Shown here in pieces: positions 53,851 to 64,000 of a DNA stretch of 64,000 bases (its first letter is position 1; every line of letters begins with the position of its first letter). The notes beneath the pieces were generated by a model. That model was not told the DNA's origin. It saw only the letters and a program-made list of their open reading frames with translations, and made no database searches. The position numbers and the translations under genes are program-made. The DNA is from Sphingomonadales bacterium EhC05. GTDB taxonomy: Bacteria; Pseudomonadota; Alphaproteobacteria; Sphingomonadales; Sphingomonadaceae. The stretch spans positions 1 to 64,000 of the forward strand of contig LXYP01000005.1 in assembly GCA_001650955.1 (NCBI GenBank), given 5' to 3'.

Positions 53851-55989
53851 GTGACCGTAGAATCCAAACGTACTTTCTGCCGCTTTTGCCACGCCAGCTG
53901 CGCGATGATCGTAGAGGTTGAAAATGACAAGATTCTGTCTGTCAAAGGCGACAAGGAAGACCATCTCTTTCACGGCTATACCTGCATCAAAGGCCGTCAG
54001 ATGACGGATATGCACAATCTCCCCGAACGCATGATCACGAGCAAGATTCGTCAGCCGGATGGCAGCTTGAAAGATATCGCGACCACCGATGCGCTGAAAC
54101 TGATCGGCGAAAAGATGAAGAAAATGGTCGCGGAACATGGTCCCCACAGCGTTGCGGTCTACTGCGGTACCAATGCATTCCAGAATAGCGCCATGCTCGG
54201 AACTGCTTATGCGTTCACCCAGGGCATTGGCTCCCGCAACTTTTACACCAGTGTGACCGTCGATCAGCCCGCCAAGGTCTTTACCACAGCACGATATGGC
54301 ACGTGGATGGGCGGCGGAAATGCATTCACCGAATCCGACGTCGCGATGTTTGTCGGGAATAATCCGATTGTCTCCCATTATTCCAGCGGCATGCCGACAT
54401 CCTCTCCGTCACGCGGTCTTCGTGATGCGCTCGAAAGAGGCTTGAAACTGATCGTTGCCGATCCAAGGGTCAATGAAATGGGCAAGCTTGCGCATATTCA
54501 TTTGCCGGTAAAACCGGGCGAAGACCCCGCGCTGCTGGCTGGTATGCTCAACGTTATTTTCGCTGAAAAACTCTATGACCAGAATTTTGTCGCCGCGCAT
54601 GTCGATGGCGTCGAGGAACTAGAAGCGGCGGTCAAGCCGATGACCCCGGATATTGCGGCCAAGCGCGCCGGTGTCGACAAGGATCAACTGATCGCTGCCG
54701 CGCGCATGTTTGCCGGAGCCAACAAGGGCCGGGTCGTCACCGGCACGGGTCCGGAAATGGCCGGCAATGGTACCCTCACCGAATATCTGGTCGCGTCGCT
54801 CAACATATTGTGTGCGCGCTTCAATCAGGAAGGCGAAAAAGTCTCCGCACCGATGGTTTTCAATCCTTTGATGGGCGGCCCCAAAAAAGCACAAGTTGCA
54901 CCTAAAATGGCTACATTTGGCGAAGGTTTTGCCAAATCGCGTATTCGGGGATTGGGTCTATTGGGCAAGGAAATGCCTTGCAACGTCATGGCCGATGAAA
55001 TCCTGACACCCGGCGAAGGTCAGATTAAAGCGCTTATCTCGATTGGTGGAAATCCCGAAATCGCCTTCCCCGATCAGCAGAAAGTGCGTCGTGCTCTCGA
55101 TGAATGTGAGCTTTTCATCCAGGTCGATCCGTGGATGTCAGCCAGCGCCAAGCGCGCCGATATCATCCTCGCGCCGAGCATGTGCCTGGAACGCGAAGAT
55201 ATCAACAACGTCTCGGATGCTTTCACCGAGGAAGCTTATGCCCATTATACCGAAGCCATGGTGCCGGCACCCGGCGATACGATGGACGAATATGAAATGC
55301 TCTGGTGGCTCGCCAAACATATGGGTGTTGAAATGAACTATCCCGGCGGACCGGCCTCGATGGACAAATGCCCCGACAAGGCAACTGTGCTGGATCTTAT
55401 CTCTGAAGGCTCACTGGTCAAACCCAGCGAAGCCAAGGCAGATGCTGCTGCTCTGGAACGCAAGGGTGCAGCAATCACTTATGACGAATTGCATCCCTTG
55501 GTTGGCCCTGCCGATCCCGATGCCCAGGAGAAATTTGACCTTGCTGCTGGCGCGATGCCCAGCGAATTAATCGACTATGCCGCCAATGATCCGGTCGAAA
55601 ATGGCTTCGATTTCCGCCTGATCTCGCGACGGTCCAAACATCGCTACAATAGCAACGGCCATACATTCCCCAAGCTGATCGAAAAAATGCCAACCAATCC
55701 GGCCTTTTTCAACCCGGGCGATCTCGCGGCAGCCGGTATTGAGGACGGAGCGATCATCGAGATAACCTCGCCGACCGCTTCGATTTTCGGACTGGCCAAG
55801 GCAGATGACAAAGTCCGCCCAGGCGTCATTTCGATGAGCCATGCGTTCGGCGATAGCGACGCTGGCAAGGATGATGTCATGACCAAAGGCGGTTCGACCA
55901 ACCGCTTGATCGTCGACAATGATCATTTGGATCCAATCACCGGCCAAGCAATACAAAGTGCTATCCCGGTGCGGGTGAGCGCAGCCTAG
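53851..55989 (+). CDS. Molybdopterin (bis-MGD) oxidoreductase
   Basis: 712 residues from GTG at 53851, supported by AGGAG 7 bp upstream. N-terminal iron-sulfur site CRFCHASCAMIVEVENDK...GYTCIKGRQ (four Cys), then the DMSO-reductase-type Mo domains (LIVADPRVNEMGKLAHIHLP, GTGPEMAGNG, SIGGNPEIAFPD, LAPSMCLEREDINN) and the C-terminal MGD domain (NPGDLAAAGIEDGAIIEITS). At the usual metal-ligand position (TSVTVDQPAK) there is no Cys, Sec or Ser, so Asp may coordinate Mo (inference). No signal peptide, so cytoplasmic. Substrate unknown; formate-dehydrogenase-like annotation would be too precise. Confidence 0.9.
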   Translation: MTVESKRTFCRFCHASCAMIVEVENDKILSVKGDKEDHLFHGYTCIKGRQMTDMHNLPERMITSKIRQPDGSLKDIATTDALKLIGEKMKKMVAEHGPHSVAVYCGTNAFQNSAMLGTAYAFTQGIGSRNFYTSVTVDQPAKVFTTARYGTWMGGGNAFTESDVAMFVGNNPIVSHYSSGMPTSSPSRGLRDALERGLKLIVADPRVNEMGKLAHIHLPVKPGEDPALLAGMLNVIFAEKLYDQNFVAAHVDGVEELEAAVKPMTPDIAAKRAGVDKDQLIAAARMFAGANKGRVVTGTGPEMAGNGTLTEYLVASLNILCARFNQEGEKVSAPMVFNPLMGGPKKAQVAPKMATFGEGFAKSRIRGLGLLGKEMPCNVMADEILTPGEGQIKALISIGGNPEIAFPDQQKVRRALDECELFIQVDPWMSASAKRADIILAPSMCLEREDINNVSDAFTEEAYAHYTEAMVPAPGDTMDEYEMLWWLAKHMGVEMNYPGGPASMDKCPDKATVLDLISEGSLVKPSEAKADAAALERKGAAITYDELHPLVGPADPDAQEKFDLAAGAMPSELIDYAANDPVENGFDFRLISRRSKHRYNSNGHTFPKLIEKMPTNPAFFNPGDLAAAGIEDGAIIEITSPTASIFGLAKADDKVRPGVISMSHAFGDSDAGKDDVMTKGGSTNRLIVDNDHLDPITGQAIQSAIPVRVSAA

Positions 55990-56089
55990 ATCTCGGAGGT
56001 TCCGAATCGCTCAGCGCGTTTCGGATTGGTTTAGAATAGTCTCATCATTGTTCGTGATTGACCGTTTGTAGCGGCCGCGAACTGACGGG

Positions 56090-57700
56090 CTATGCTACTT
56101 CCGACCGTTGCTGCGGATGTGAGTCGAAAAAATTCGCAAGTTCGCGACGCTCCATGGGTGCGGCGATCAAATGGCCTTGCATGCCGTCACAACCTGACAT
56201 GAACGCTATTTCCCGATGTCCTTCGTTCGAGACACCTTCGGCTATCACTTGCATCCCATTGGCGTGACCCAAGGCCACGGCTGATCGGAGAAGCGCTATG
56301 CTGTGGTTGCGCTTGGCACTGGCAACGAATGTCGAATCCAGTTTAAGCGTATCTATTGCAAGCTCATGCAGGCAGTTGAGCGAGGAATAGCCGGTTCCGA
56401 AATCATCCAGAGCAATTCTAAACCCGGCTTTCCGCAACTTTCCGAGGTTCTCGACAAATTCGGGGGACTGATCGATCAGCAATTTCTCGGTGATTTCCAG
56501 TTCAAACCGGCTGCAGGAAAGGCCACTGTTTTTGATTTGCTGTTCGATCCGCCAGCTCAAGCTCTGATCGCGAAATTGCAGTGACGACAGGTTGATCGAT
56601 AGAGTGATTTCGGGGAATCGATGCGCAACATCGCAACACTGTTCGATCACAAAGGCCCCAATCTCGTCGATCAGGCCACATTCTTCTGCGATCGGAATCG
56701 CTTCGCCGGGTGAAATCGAGCCAAAGGATTCGTTGGTCCAACGAAGAAAGCCCTCGACACTGATAATGGATTGATCCTTGGCCATTATCGGCTGAAAATG
56801 CACATCAAGCCCATCGCCGGTCGAAAGCGCTAACCGCAGATGCTCCTCAATTTGCCGACGCCGTTTCGCGGCAATATTCATATTGGATGAAAACAGTTTA
56901 TACTGGTTGCGGCCGCCCTTTTTTGCTTTGTACATTGCAATATCGGCTTTTTGCATCAAGTCCGCCGCCGTGTCCTCAGCATCTGCAAGGACCGCCCCGA
57001 TACTGGCGCCGAGATGAATTTTCTTGCCGGAATATTGGAAGACATCGCTGATTCCCGAAAGCAGGTCCTGGCAGGCTTTTTCAGCACCGGCACTGCCGGA
57101 AACGGAAGAGAGCAAAACAGCGAATTCATCGCCGCCGATACGCGCCAGCGTATCCACATCACGCAGTCTGTTTTTGAATCTCGAAGCCGCTTCCCTAATC
57201 ACCTGATCCCCGACGTCATGGCCGAACGTATCATTGACCGACTTAAACCTGTCCAGATCGATGATCAGCAAGGCGACTTGCACATCATCACGTTTCTTTT
57301 GCCGCAAGGCTTGTTCCAATCGATCCATCAGCAACGTCCGATTGGACACTCCGGTCAAGGCATCCTGCAAGGCCACCGATCTTGCCAAGTCTTTTTGCTT
57401 TTCAAGCTGCAGAACCAGATCGCAGAGTGTTTCGTATAAAACGGACATTACCAATATTACGGCAACTGAGGATGCGAGCGTGAGCGGCCAGATCAGATTG
57501 AAAGTTTCGACCCTCGTCAAACCATTGCTCAGCACGATCGCAACATTCGCCCAAGCGGCAAGCACCATCATTGCGACCGCTGCAGCGATCACTATCGTCC
57601 CCAGGCGTTTCGAATATTTCAAAGCCCATCCTTCAAAAACTAGATGGAACTTTGGCAGAATCACATTAATTTTGAGTTTAAATTGCCGGAATTGCCCCAC
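56090..57700 (-). CDS. Membrane GGDEF protein with degenerate EAL domain
   Basis: 536 residues; GTG at 57700 starts the open frame, later starts are possible. Two membrane helices (IVIAAAVAMMVLAAWANVAI, LTLASSVAVILVMSVLYETL), a GGDEF domain with intact RIGGDEFAVL and DRFKSVNDTFGHDVGD, and an EAL domain where EAL is EGF (VEGFLRW), though DDFGTGYSS and LKLDSTFV remain. The cyclase should be active; phosphodiesterase activity is doubtful. Monocistronic. Confidence 0.92.
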   Translation of the reverse strand: MGQFRQFKLKINVILPKFHLVFEGWALKYSKRLGTIVIAAAVAMMVLAAWANVAIVLSNGLTRVETFNLIWPLTLASSVAVILVMSVLYETLCDLVLQLEKQKDLARSVALQDALTGVSNRTLLMDRLEQALRQKKRDDVQVALLIIDLDRFKSVNDTFGHDVGDQVIREAASRFKNRLRDVDTLARIGGDEFAVLLSSVSGSAGAEKACQDLLSGISDVFQYSGKKIHLGASIGAVLADAEDTAADLMQKADIAMYKAKKGGRNQYKLFSSNMNIAAKRRRQIEEHLRLALSTGDGLDVHFQPIMAKDQSIISVEGFLRWTNESFGSISPGEAIPIAEECGLIDEIGAFVIEQCCDVAHRFPEITLSINLSSLQFRDQSLSWRIEQQIKNSGLSCSRFELEITEKLLIDQSPEFVENLGKLRKAGFRIALDDFGTGYSSLNCLHELAIDTLKLDSTFVASAKRNHSIALLRSAVALGHANGMQVIAEGVSNEGHREIAFMSGCDGMQGHLIAAPMERRELANFFDSHPQQRSEVA

Positions 57701-57866
57701 AGTGCGAGCCCAAGCCCAAAATTATTGGTCCGAAAATTCCGATTTCAATGGATGAAATTTTGATCCGGTCGTCCACGATCAACAATTTGCTTATTCTATC
57801 AGATTAACCAATCGACTTTGCCACCTGAACCGACGAGACTTTGCGTCCATAGAGTGGAGAAGTTCA

Positions 57867-59168
57867 ATGGCTATGACGCCGGAATATATCGCGCAAATGA
57901 AGCGTCTGATGGAGTGGGAAGCCACACGGAAAGCGCCACCCAAAGCATTTCCAAAACTGCCCGACATGCCAGCCGGGCGTTACACCAGCCAAGAATATTA
58001 TGATCTGGAGCAGCAATATCTGTGGAAAAAGAGCTGGCTGTTCGCCGCCCATATTGATGAAATTCCGGATCCAGGCTGTTTTATGAAATGGGAACAGGTT
58101 GGTGACCCGATCATCATCGTCCACGGTATGGATGGCGAAGTGCGAGCCTTTTACAACACCTGCCGCCATCGCGGCGCACCGGTTGTTACAGAAGAAAAGG
58201 GCCGATCCCCTCGCCTGATGTGCGGCTATCATAACTGGACGTACAAAACTGACGGGACGCTGGTCGGCGTGCCTGAAAAACAGGATTTTGGTCCCGATTT
58301 CGATATGTCGTGCCGGAGCCTGATCCCGGTCAAATGCGAGCGGCTGGGCAATTTAATTTTTGTGAATTTCGATGCAGAAGCGATGCCACTCACAAAATGG
58401 CTTGGTCCGGTCTGGGATGAATGGAAAGAATTTCGGTTTGACAAAATCAAGCTCGCCGCGCGCCATAGCTTCGATCTCAAATGTAACTGGAAGGTCGCGA
58501 TGGAGGCCAATATGGAAGTCTATCACGTCCCCTTCATCCACCCCAACACGGTTGCGCCGCTGGTCGACAGCAAACGCAATGTGAACACCATCTATCCCAA
58601 TGGCCATGCCCGGATGCTGGCGCCTGCGCCCGTGCAAACCGATCGGGAACATGTCCGTGCGATCGACAGTCCGCCAAATTGGCAAGAGATTGAAGATGTC
58701 GGAGAATTTGGCCGCACCTGCACGCAAAGTTACACAATGTTCCCCAATTGGGTGTCGCCGCTGAGCAATTATTTCGTACCGCCGCTGATTTTCTGGCCGA
58801 CATCGCTCAACACCACCCGGCTCGAACTGGTGACGATGGCAATGGACTGGGGTGATGGCCCCGCACCTGATCTGTGGACGGTGCCGGATGCCAGCAAGCC
58901 AAATGGCCGCGACATGTCGCCGATCATTCTTGAAGACACGCAATTTGGCGAGATGATCCAGAAATCGATGGAAAGTGACGGATTCAAGAGTGTCCCGCTG
59001 AGCTATCAAGAAGCGCGCATATATAGTTTTCATCAAACCTGTGACAAGATGATTGGCCTTAACCGCGTGCCAGAAGAACTGTCCGTCAAGCAGGTTATTG
59101 GGGAGGATTGGGTCTATCCCAATGATCCCCGGCTCACCGAAATGGAACATATGGAAGCTGCGGAATGA
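57867..59168 (+). CDS. Rieske non-haem iron oxygenase, alpha subunit
   Basis: 433 residues from ATG at 57867 (GGAG 7 bp upstream). Rieske centre CRHRGA...CGYHNWTY (Cys-x-His and Cys-x2-His) and the mononuclear iron site in ANMEVYHVPFIHP (His-x4-His type with a later Asp). Type: aromatic ring-hydroxylating or demethylating dioxygenase, no ferredoxin or reductase gene adjacent. Oxidises an organic substrate with O2 and electrons from a separate reductase. Confidence 0.93.
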   Translation: MAMTPEYIAQMKRLMEWEATRKAPPKAFPKLPDMPAGRYTSQEYYDLEQQYLWKKSWLFAAHIDEIPDPGCFMKWEQVGDPIIIVHGMDGEVRAFYNTCRHRGAPVVTEEKGRSPRLMCGYHNWTYKTDGTLVGVPEKQDFGPDFDMSCRSLIPVKCERLGNLIFVNFDAEAMPLTKWLGPVWDEWKEFRFDKIKLAARHSFDLKCNWKVAMEANMEVYHVPFIHPNTVAPLVDSKRNVNTIYPNGHARMLAPAPVQTDREHVRAIDSPPNWQEIEDVGEFGRTCTQSYTMFPNWVSPLSNYFVPPLIFWPTSLNTTRLELVTMAMDWGDGPAPDLWTVPDASKPNGRDMSPIILEDTQFGEMIQKSMESDGFKSVPLSYQEARIYSFHQTCDKMIGLNRVPEELSVKQVIGEDWVYPNDPRLTEMEHMEAAE

Positions 59169-59202
59169 GGAACATCTAGCCTTTCCGTGTCTTCGTCCCT
59201 AA

Positions 59203-61382
<2,180 letters not shown>

Positions 61383-61388
61383 GCGATC

Positions 61389-62321
61389 ATGACAAGCACG
61401 CAGCAAAAAACCATAGCCATGACCGGCGCGACCGGTTTTGTCGGGAGTCGGATGCTCGACCTTGCGGTGCGCCAGGGTCACGTCATCCGCGCGCTCACCA
61501 GGCAGAGACAGGATGATCGTCCCAATGTAAGCTGGATTCGCGGTGCATTGGATGATCAAAAAAGCCTCAACGGACTGTGCTTGGGTGCTGATGTCGTCCT
61601 GCATATTGCCGGTGTGGTCAATGCGCCCGAACGTGACGGCTTTGAACACGGCAATGTCGCGGGAACCTTAGCGGTCGTCGAAGCCGCCAAGCAGGCCGGC
61701 GCACAGCGGTTCATTCATGTTTCCTCGCTCGCCGCAACCCAACCCGCTCTATCCATCTATGGCGAGACCAAGGCAAAGGCGGAAAAAATTGTCGCCGCGA
61801 GCGGCCTCGACTGGACGATCATCCGGCCACCGGCCATCTATGGACCGGGTGATGGGGAAATGCTCGAACTGTTCAAAATGGCAAAATGGGGTTTCATCAC
61901 TTTGCCGCCCAATGCTGACGGCCATCTGTCTGTGATCCATGTGGACGACCTATGCGCCGCGCTACTCGCGCTCATCCCGGCACATGAAGACCTCACCGCG
62001 GAGATTTTCGAAGTCGATGACGGGCAAGATGGCGGATGGAGCCAGGCAAGCTTTGCAAAGGCGATCGGCTGGGCGACCGGCAGACGAATCAAGCCGATCG
62101 GGATTCCAAAGCCATTCTTGCTCGTCGGCGCCAGAGTCGATCGACTGTTCCGCAAAGGCAAAGCCAAGTTGACCCAGGACCGGGTGAACTATTTCTGTCA
62201 TGATGACTGGACGATTGATCCGTCAAAGCGGCCCCCATCGCAACTTTGGCAACCTAAAATCGAAACCCGCAAGGGACTTAAAGATACCGCAAAATGGTAT
62301 CAGCAGAACGACTGGCTTTGA
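61389..62321 (+). CDS. NAD-dependent epimerase/dehydratase family (extended SDR)
   Basis: 310 residues. TGATGFVGSRMLD cofactor motif, catalytic Ser-Ser and YGETK (Tyr-x-x-x-Lys), then IIRPPAIYGPGDGEM. Similar to 3-beta-HSD/NDUFA9-like members that follow proB in sphingomonads. Substrate unknown. Starts 6 bp after proB, so likely cotranscribed. Confidence 0.93.
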   Translation: MTSTQQKTIAMTGATGFVGSRMLDLAVRQGHVIRALTRQRQDDRPNVSWIRGALDDQKSLNGLCLGADVVLHIAGVVNAPERDGFEHGNVAGTLAVVEAAKQAGAQRFIHVSSLAATQPALSIYGETKAKAEKIVAASGLDWTIIRPPAIYGPGDGEMLELFKMAKWGFITLPPNADGHLSVIHVDDLCAALLALIPAHEDLTAEIFEVDDGQDGGWSQASFAKAIGWATGRRIKPIGIPKPFLLVGARVDRLFRKGKAKLTQDRVNYFCHDDWTIDPSKRPPSQLWQPKIETRKGLKDTAKWYQQNDWL

Positions 62322-62390
62322 TCGCCGCTACTTTTACTAGCTGAAATCTGGACGCGAAAGCTGCAAGAGGTTGTCCTGGAGGACGCCAAT

Positions 62391-63587
62391 ATGCAGGATA
62401 TGAAAGCCGAACCGTCAAAACCCGTTCACAATTTTGATATCTATACCCAGCCAGAGATTCGAGAGAATGTGCACGATGCCTTTCAGGGCCTGAAAGACAA
62501 TGCTCCGCCGCTCTTCTGGACGCCGGCTAATGGTGGGCATTGGATCGTCACCGATGGCGACATGATGATCGATCTGCTGCGCAAACCCAATATTTTTTCG
62601 AACCAGAATTTTTCCATTCCGCACCAACCCAATATCCCGAAAACCATTCCGCTTTCGCTCGATCCGCCCGAACATCGACCCTATCGGCAAATGCTGCGGC
62701 CATTTTTCGAAAAAAAAGCGATTGCGCCGCTCGAACAGAGGATTCAGCAGTGGGCCGACCGGCTGATCGGCGCGGTCAAAGCTGACGGCCAATGCGAATT
62801 TGTCGATGCGGTCGGATCACGCTTTCCGGTATCGGTATTCATGGAAATGCTGGGGCTTCCAATTGACCGGTTTGAAGAATTTCGCGCGCTCGTGAACAAG
62901 AATTTCGAAGTTGCCGGAACCCCCGCACAGGCCGAAGTCGGCGGACAGATTGTCGCGGTTTTGGCGGAATTTGTGCAAGCTCGTATTGCCGACCCCCAAG
63001 ACGATATGATGAGTCACATCATCAAGTCAGACATTGACGGCCGGACATTGGACTTCGAAGAACTGCTCTCGATCGCCCATCTGCTGTTTCTCGCCGGGTT
63101 GGATACCGTCGTCAACGCGTTGAGCTTCGCGATGAAACATTTGGCCGGCGACCCCGCCTTGCAGCAGCGCATTATCGACGACCCCAGCTGTGTCGACAAT
63201 GTGACCGAAGAGCTGTTGCGCCGCTATTCCTTTGTCAATCTCCCGCGGATGATCGCGGAAGATACCGAATTGGGCGGTCAGAAACTGTCCAAAGGTGAAA
63301 AAATCATCTGTCCGCTCGCGATGATCGGCTGGAATGAGTCACTCAACAGCGACCCGATGGACGTCTCAATCGATCGCCAAGCCTATCGCCACGGCGCTTT
63401 CGGCTCCGGTATTCACACCTGTCTCGGCCTCCATCTGGCGCGGATGGAGCTGCATATTTTCTTCGCAACATGGTTTCGCGAAATTGGCAAGTTCAAGCTC
63501 GCCCCGAACAAAAAGCCAGGTGCGATGCGCGGCGGTGTCGTTTGGGCGATAGAAGAGCTCTGGCTGAACTGGGACGAACCGACTTAG
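62391..63587 (+). CDS. Cytochrome P450
   Basis: 398 residues from ATG at 62391 (GGAGG 8 bp upstream). I-helix FLAGLDTVVNAL (Ala-Gly-x-Asp-Thr), ExxR in TEELLRRYSF, and haem loop FGSGIHTCLGLHLARMEL with Cys ligand. Soluble bacterial class; CYP101/111-like by overall pattern. Expected to hydroxylate a terpenoid or aromatic substrate with separate redox partners, none of which is adjacent. Its stop is shared with the opposing gene. Confidence 0.95.
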   Translation: MQDMKAEPSKPVHNFDIYTQPEIRENVHDAFQGLKDNAPPLFWTPANGGHWIVTDGDMMIDLLRKPNIFSNQNFSIPHQPNIPKTIPLSLDPPEHRPYRQMLRPFFEKKAIAPLEQRIQQWADRLIGAVKADGQCEFVDAVGSRFPVSVFMEMLGLPIDRFEEFRALVNKNFEVAGTPAQAEVGGQIVAVLAEFVQARIADPQDDMMSHIIKSDIDGRTLDFEELLSIAHLLFLAGLDTVVNALSFAMKHLAGDPALQQRIIDDPSCVDNVTEELLRRYSFVNLPRMIAEDTELGGQKLSKGEKIICPLAMIGWNESLNSDPMDVSIDRQAYRHGAFGSGIHTCLGLHLARMELHIFFATWFREIGKFKLAPNKKPGAMRGGVVWAIEELWLNWDEPT

Positions 63588-64000
63588 AGTATCGGTCCAC
63601 TCAACTGTTCGAACAAAAAGGTCACAAATGTGAGCGAGAGACCGAGCAGGAATATCCGATATGCCCAGCCAAGATAGCGGTATTTCTTCCGTTCGAGCAC
63701 CACGCCCATCTGGTAGATATCGCGCATCATCGTCCGATAGATATTTTCCTGACTGCTGAAATTGTTCGACAGCAGACTTTCTTTGAATTCCTCTTCAGTC
63801 ATTTTGGAAAAAGCACCAAAAAACAGGACATTGGGATTGGCTCCGGCGCGAATTTTCGTCGCCGGCATAACCGCGAGCGCCGCCAGGCCCGCGGCACAAA
63901 ATGCAGAAATAGCAAGGATCAGCAAGGGTAGTGAAAAATTACTCGCATGACTTTGCCCGATCGCCAGGGTGAACACGACGAAAGTGGCACCGATCAGCAT
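63584..64000 (-). CDS. Pycsar-type membrane effector (DUF5706), partial
   Basis: 138 residues in the window; the frame is still open at the right edge, so the start lies outside. Two membrane helices (MLIGATFVVFTLAIGQ, LPLLILAISAFCAAGLAALA), then the family pattern NPNVLFFGAFSKMTEEEFKE, RTMMRDIYQMGVVLERKKYR and a C-terminal helix RIFLLGLSLTFVTFLFEQL. This matches the transmembrane effector of cyclic-nucleotide (Pycsar/CBASS) phage defence. The cognate cyclase gene is not in the window. Stop codons of this gene and the P450 overlap by 4 bp. Confidence 0.8.
   Translation of the reverse strand: MLIGATFVVFTLAIGQSHASNFSLPLLILAISAFCAAGLAALAVMPATKIRAGANPNVLFFGAFSKMTEEEFKESLLSNNFSSQENIYRTMMRDIYQMGVVLERKKYRYLGWAYRIFLLGLSLTFVTFLFEQLSGPIL

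Overview
The window reads as chromosomal DNA of an alphaproteobacterium of the order Sphingomonadales (moderate GC, two TonB-dependent receptors, a PopZ-type pole organiser, obgE-proB, and short palindromic repeats around a core like TTCGACAAGCTCA that I associate with sphingomonads). A marine genus such as Parasphingorhabdus or Sphingorhabdus would fit, but the genus is a guess.

Left part (1-5.5 kb, minus strand): the first 60 codons of a type II secretion ATPase (gspE), a TonB-dependent receptor, a proline-linker lipoprotein and a small exported TPR protein. Two PhoB-box-like sites point away from each other beside the TPR gene. The layout resembles the phosphate-starvation ElpS/type II secretion locus of Caulobacter. 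5.6-7.9 kb: a DCC thiol oxidoreductase, a DUF427 protein and an ABC1/UbiB-like kinase in one operon.

8.0-10.2 kb: tRNA-Cys, whose 3' end is repeated (18 of 19 bases) 2.05 kb further on. Between the copies lie a transposase remnant, a tRNA D-arm scrap and an AT-richer gene for a Sel1/TPR-like protein built from three copies of a 110-residue unit. I read this as a small, decayed tRNA-targeted island.

10.6-19.3 kb: pcm-like methyltransferase, tolC, popZ, S9 peptidase, a crotonase and valS. valS carries two in-frame insertions made of palindromic repeats and is flanked on both sides by a second hairpin repeat family. 19.4-27.8 kb (minus): a coiled-coil exported protein, a HerA-like ATPase, a TIGR02186/TauE pair, an NfrA/NfrB-like surface glycan pair whose glycosyltransferase has an amber codon at codon 16, and a LuxR-HTH protein with a C-terminal membrane anchor.

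28-35 kb: an MFS permease with a thioesterase; a crotonase, isomerase and GST operon; and a PAS-GGDEF-EAL-PilZ protein. 35-44.8 kb is the most coherent accessory system: a LysR regulator, a TonB receptor, a lipoprotein M14 carboxypeptidase, a lipoprotein D-aminoacylase, a dicarboxylate/amino-acid symporter and a fumarase-superfamily lyase that carries a signal peptide. Almost all the enzymes are predicted outside the cytoplasm, suggesting periplasmic dismantling of an N-substituted or N-acylated amino-acid compound, with import of the acidic product.

44.9-53.7 kb: AlaC-like aminotransferase, PhoD phosphatase, DUF3667, an exported unknown, an ArsR/SRPBCC/YciI operon, an orphan ExbD, DUF2461 and an SDR. 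53.8-64 kb: a molybdopterin oxidoreductase, a GGDEF/degenerate-EAL protein, a Rieske oxygenase, obgE, proB, an extended SDR, a cytochrome P450, and at the edge a partial Pycsar-type membrane effector. No CRISPR array or rRNA is seen.
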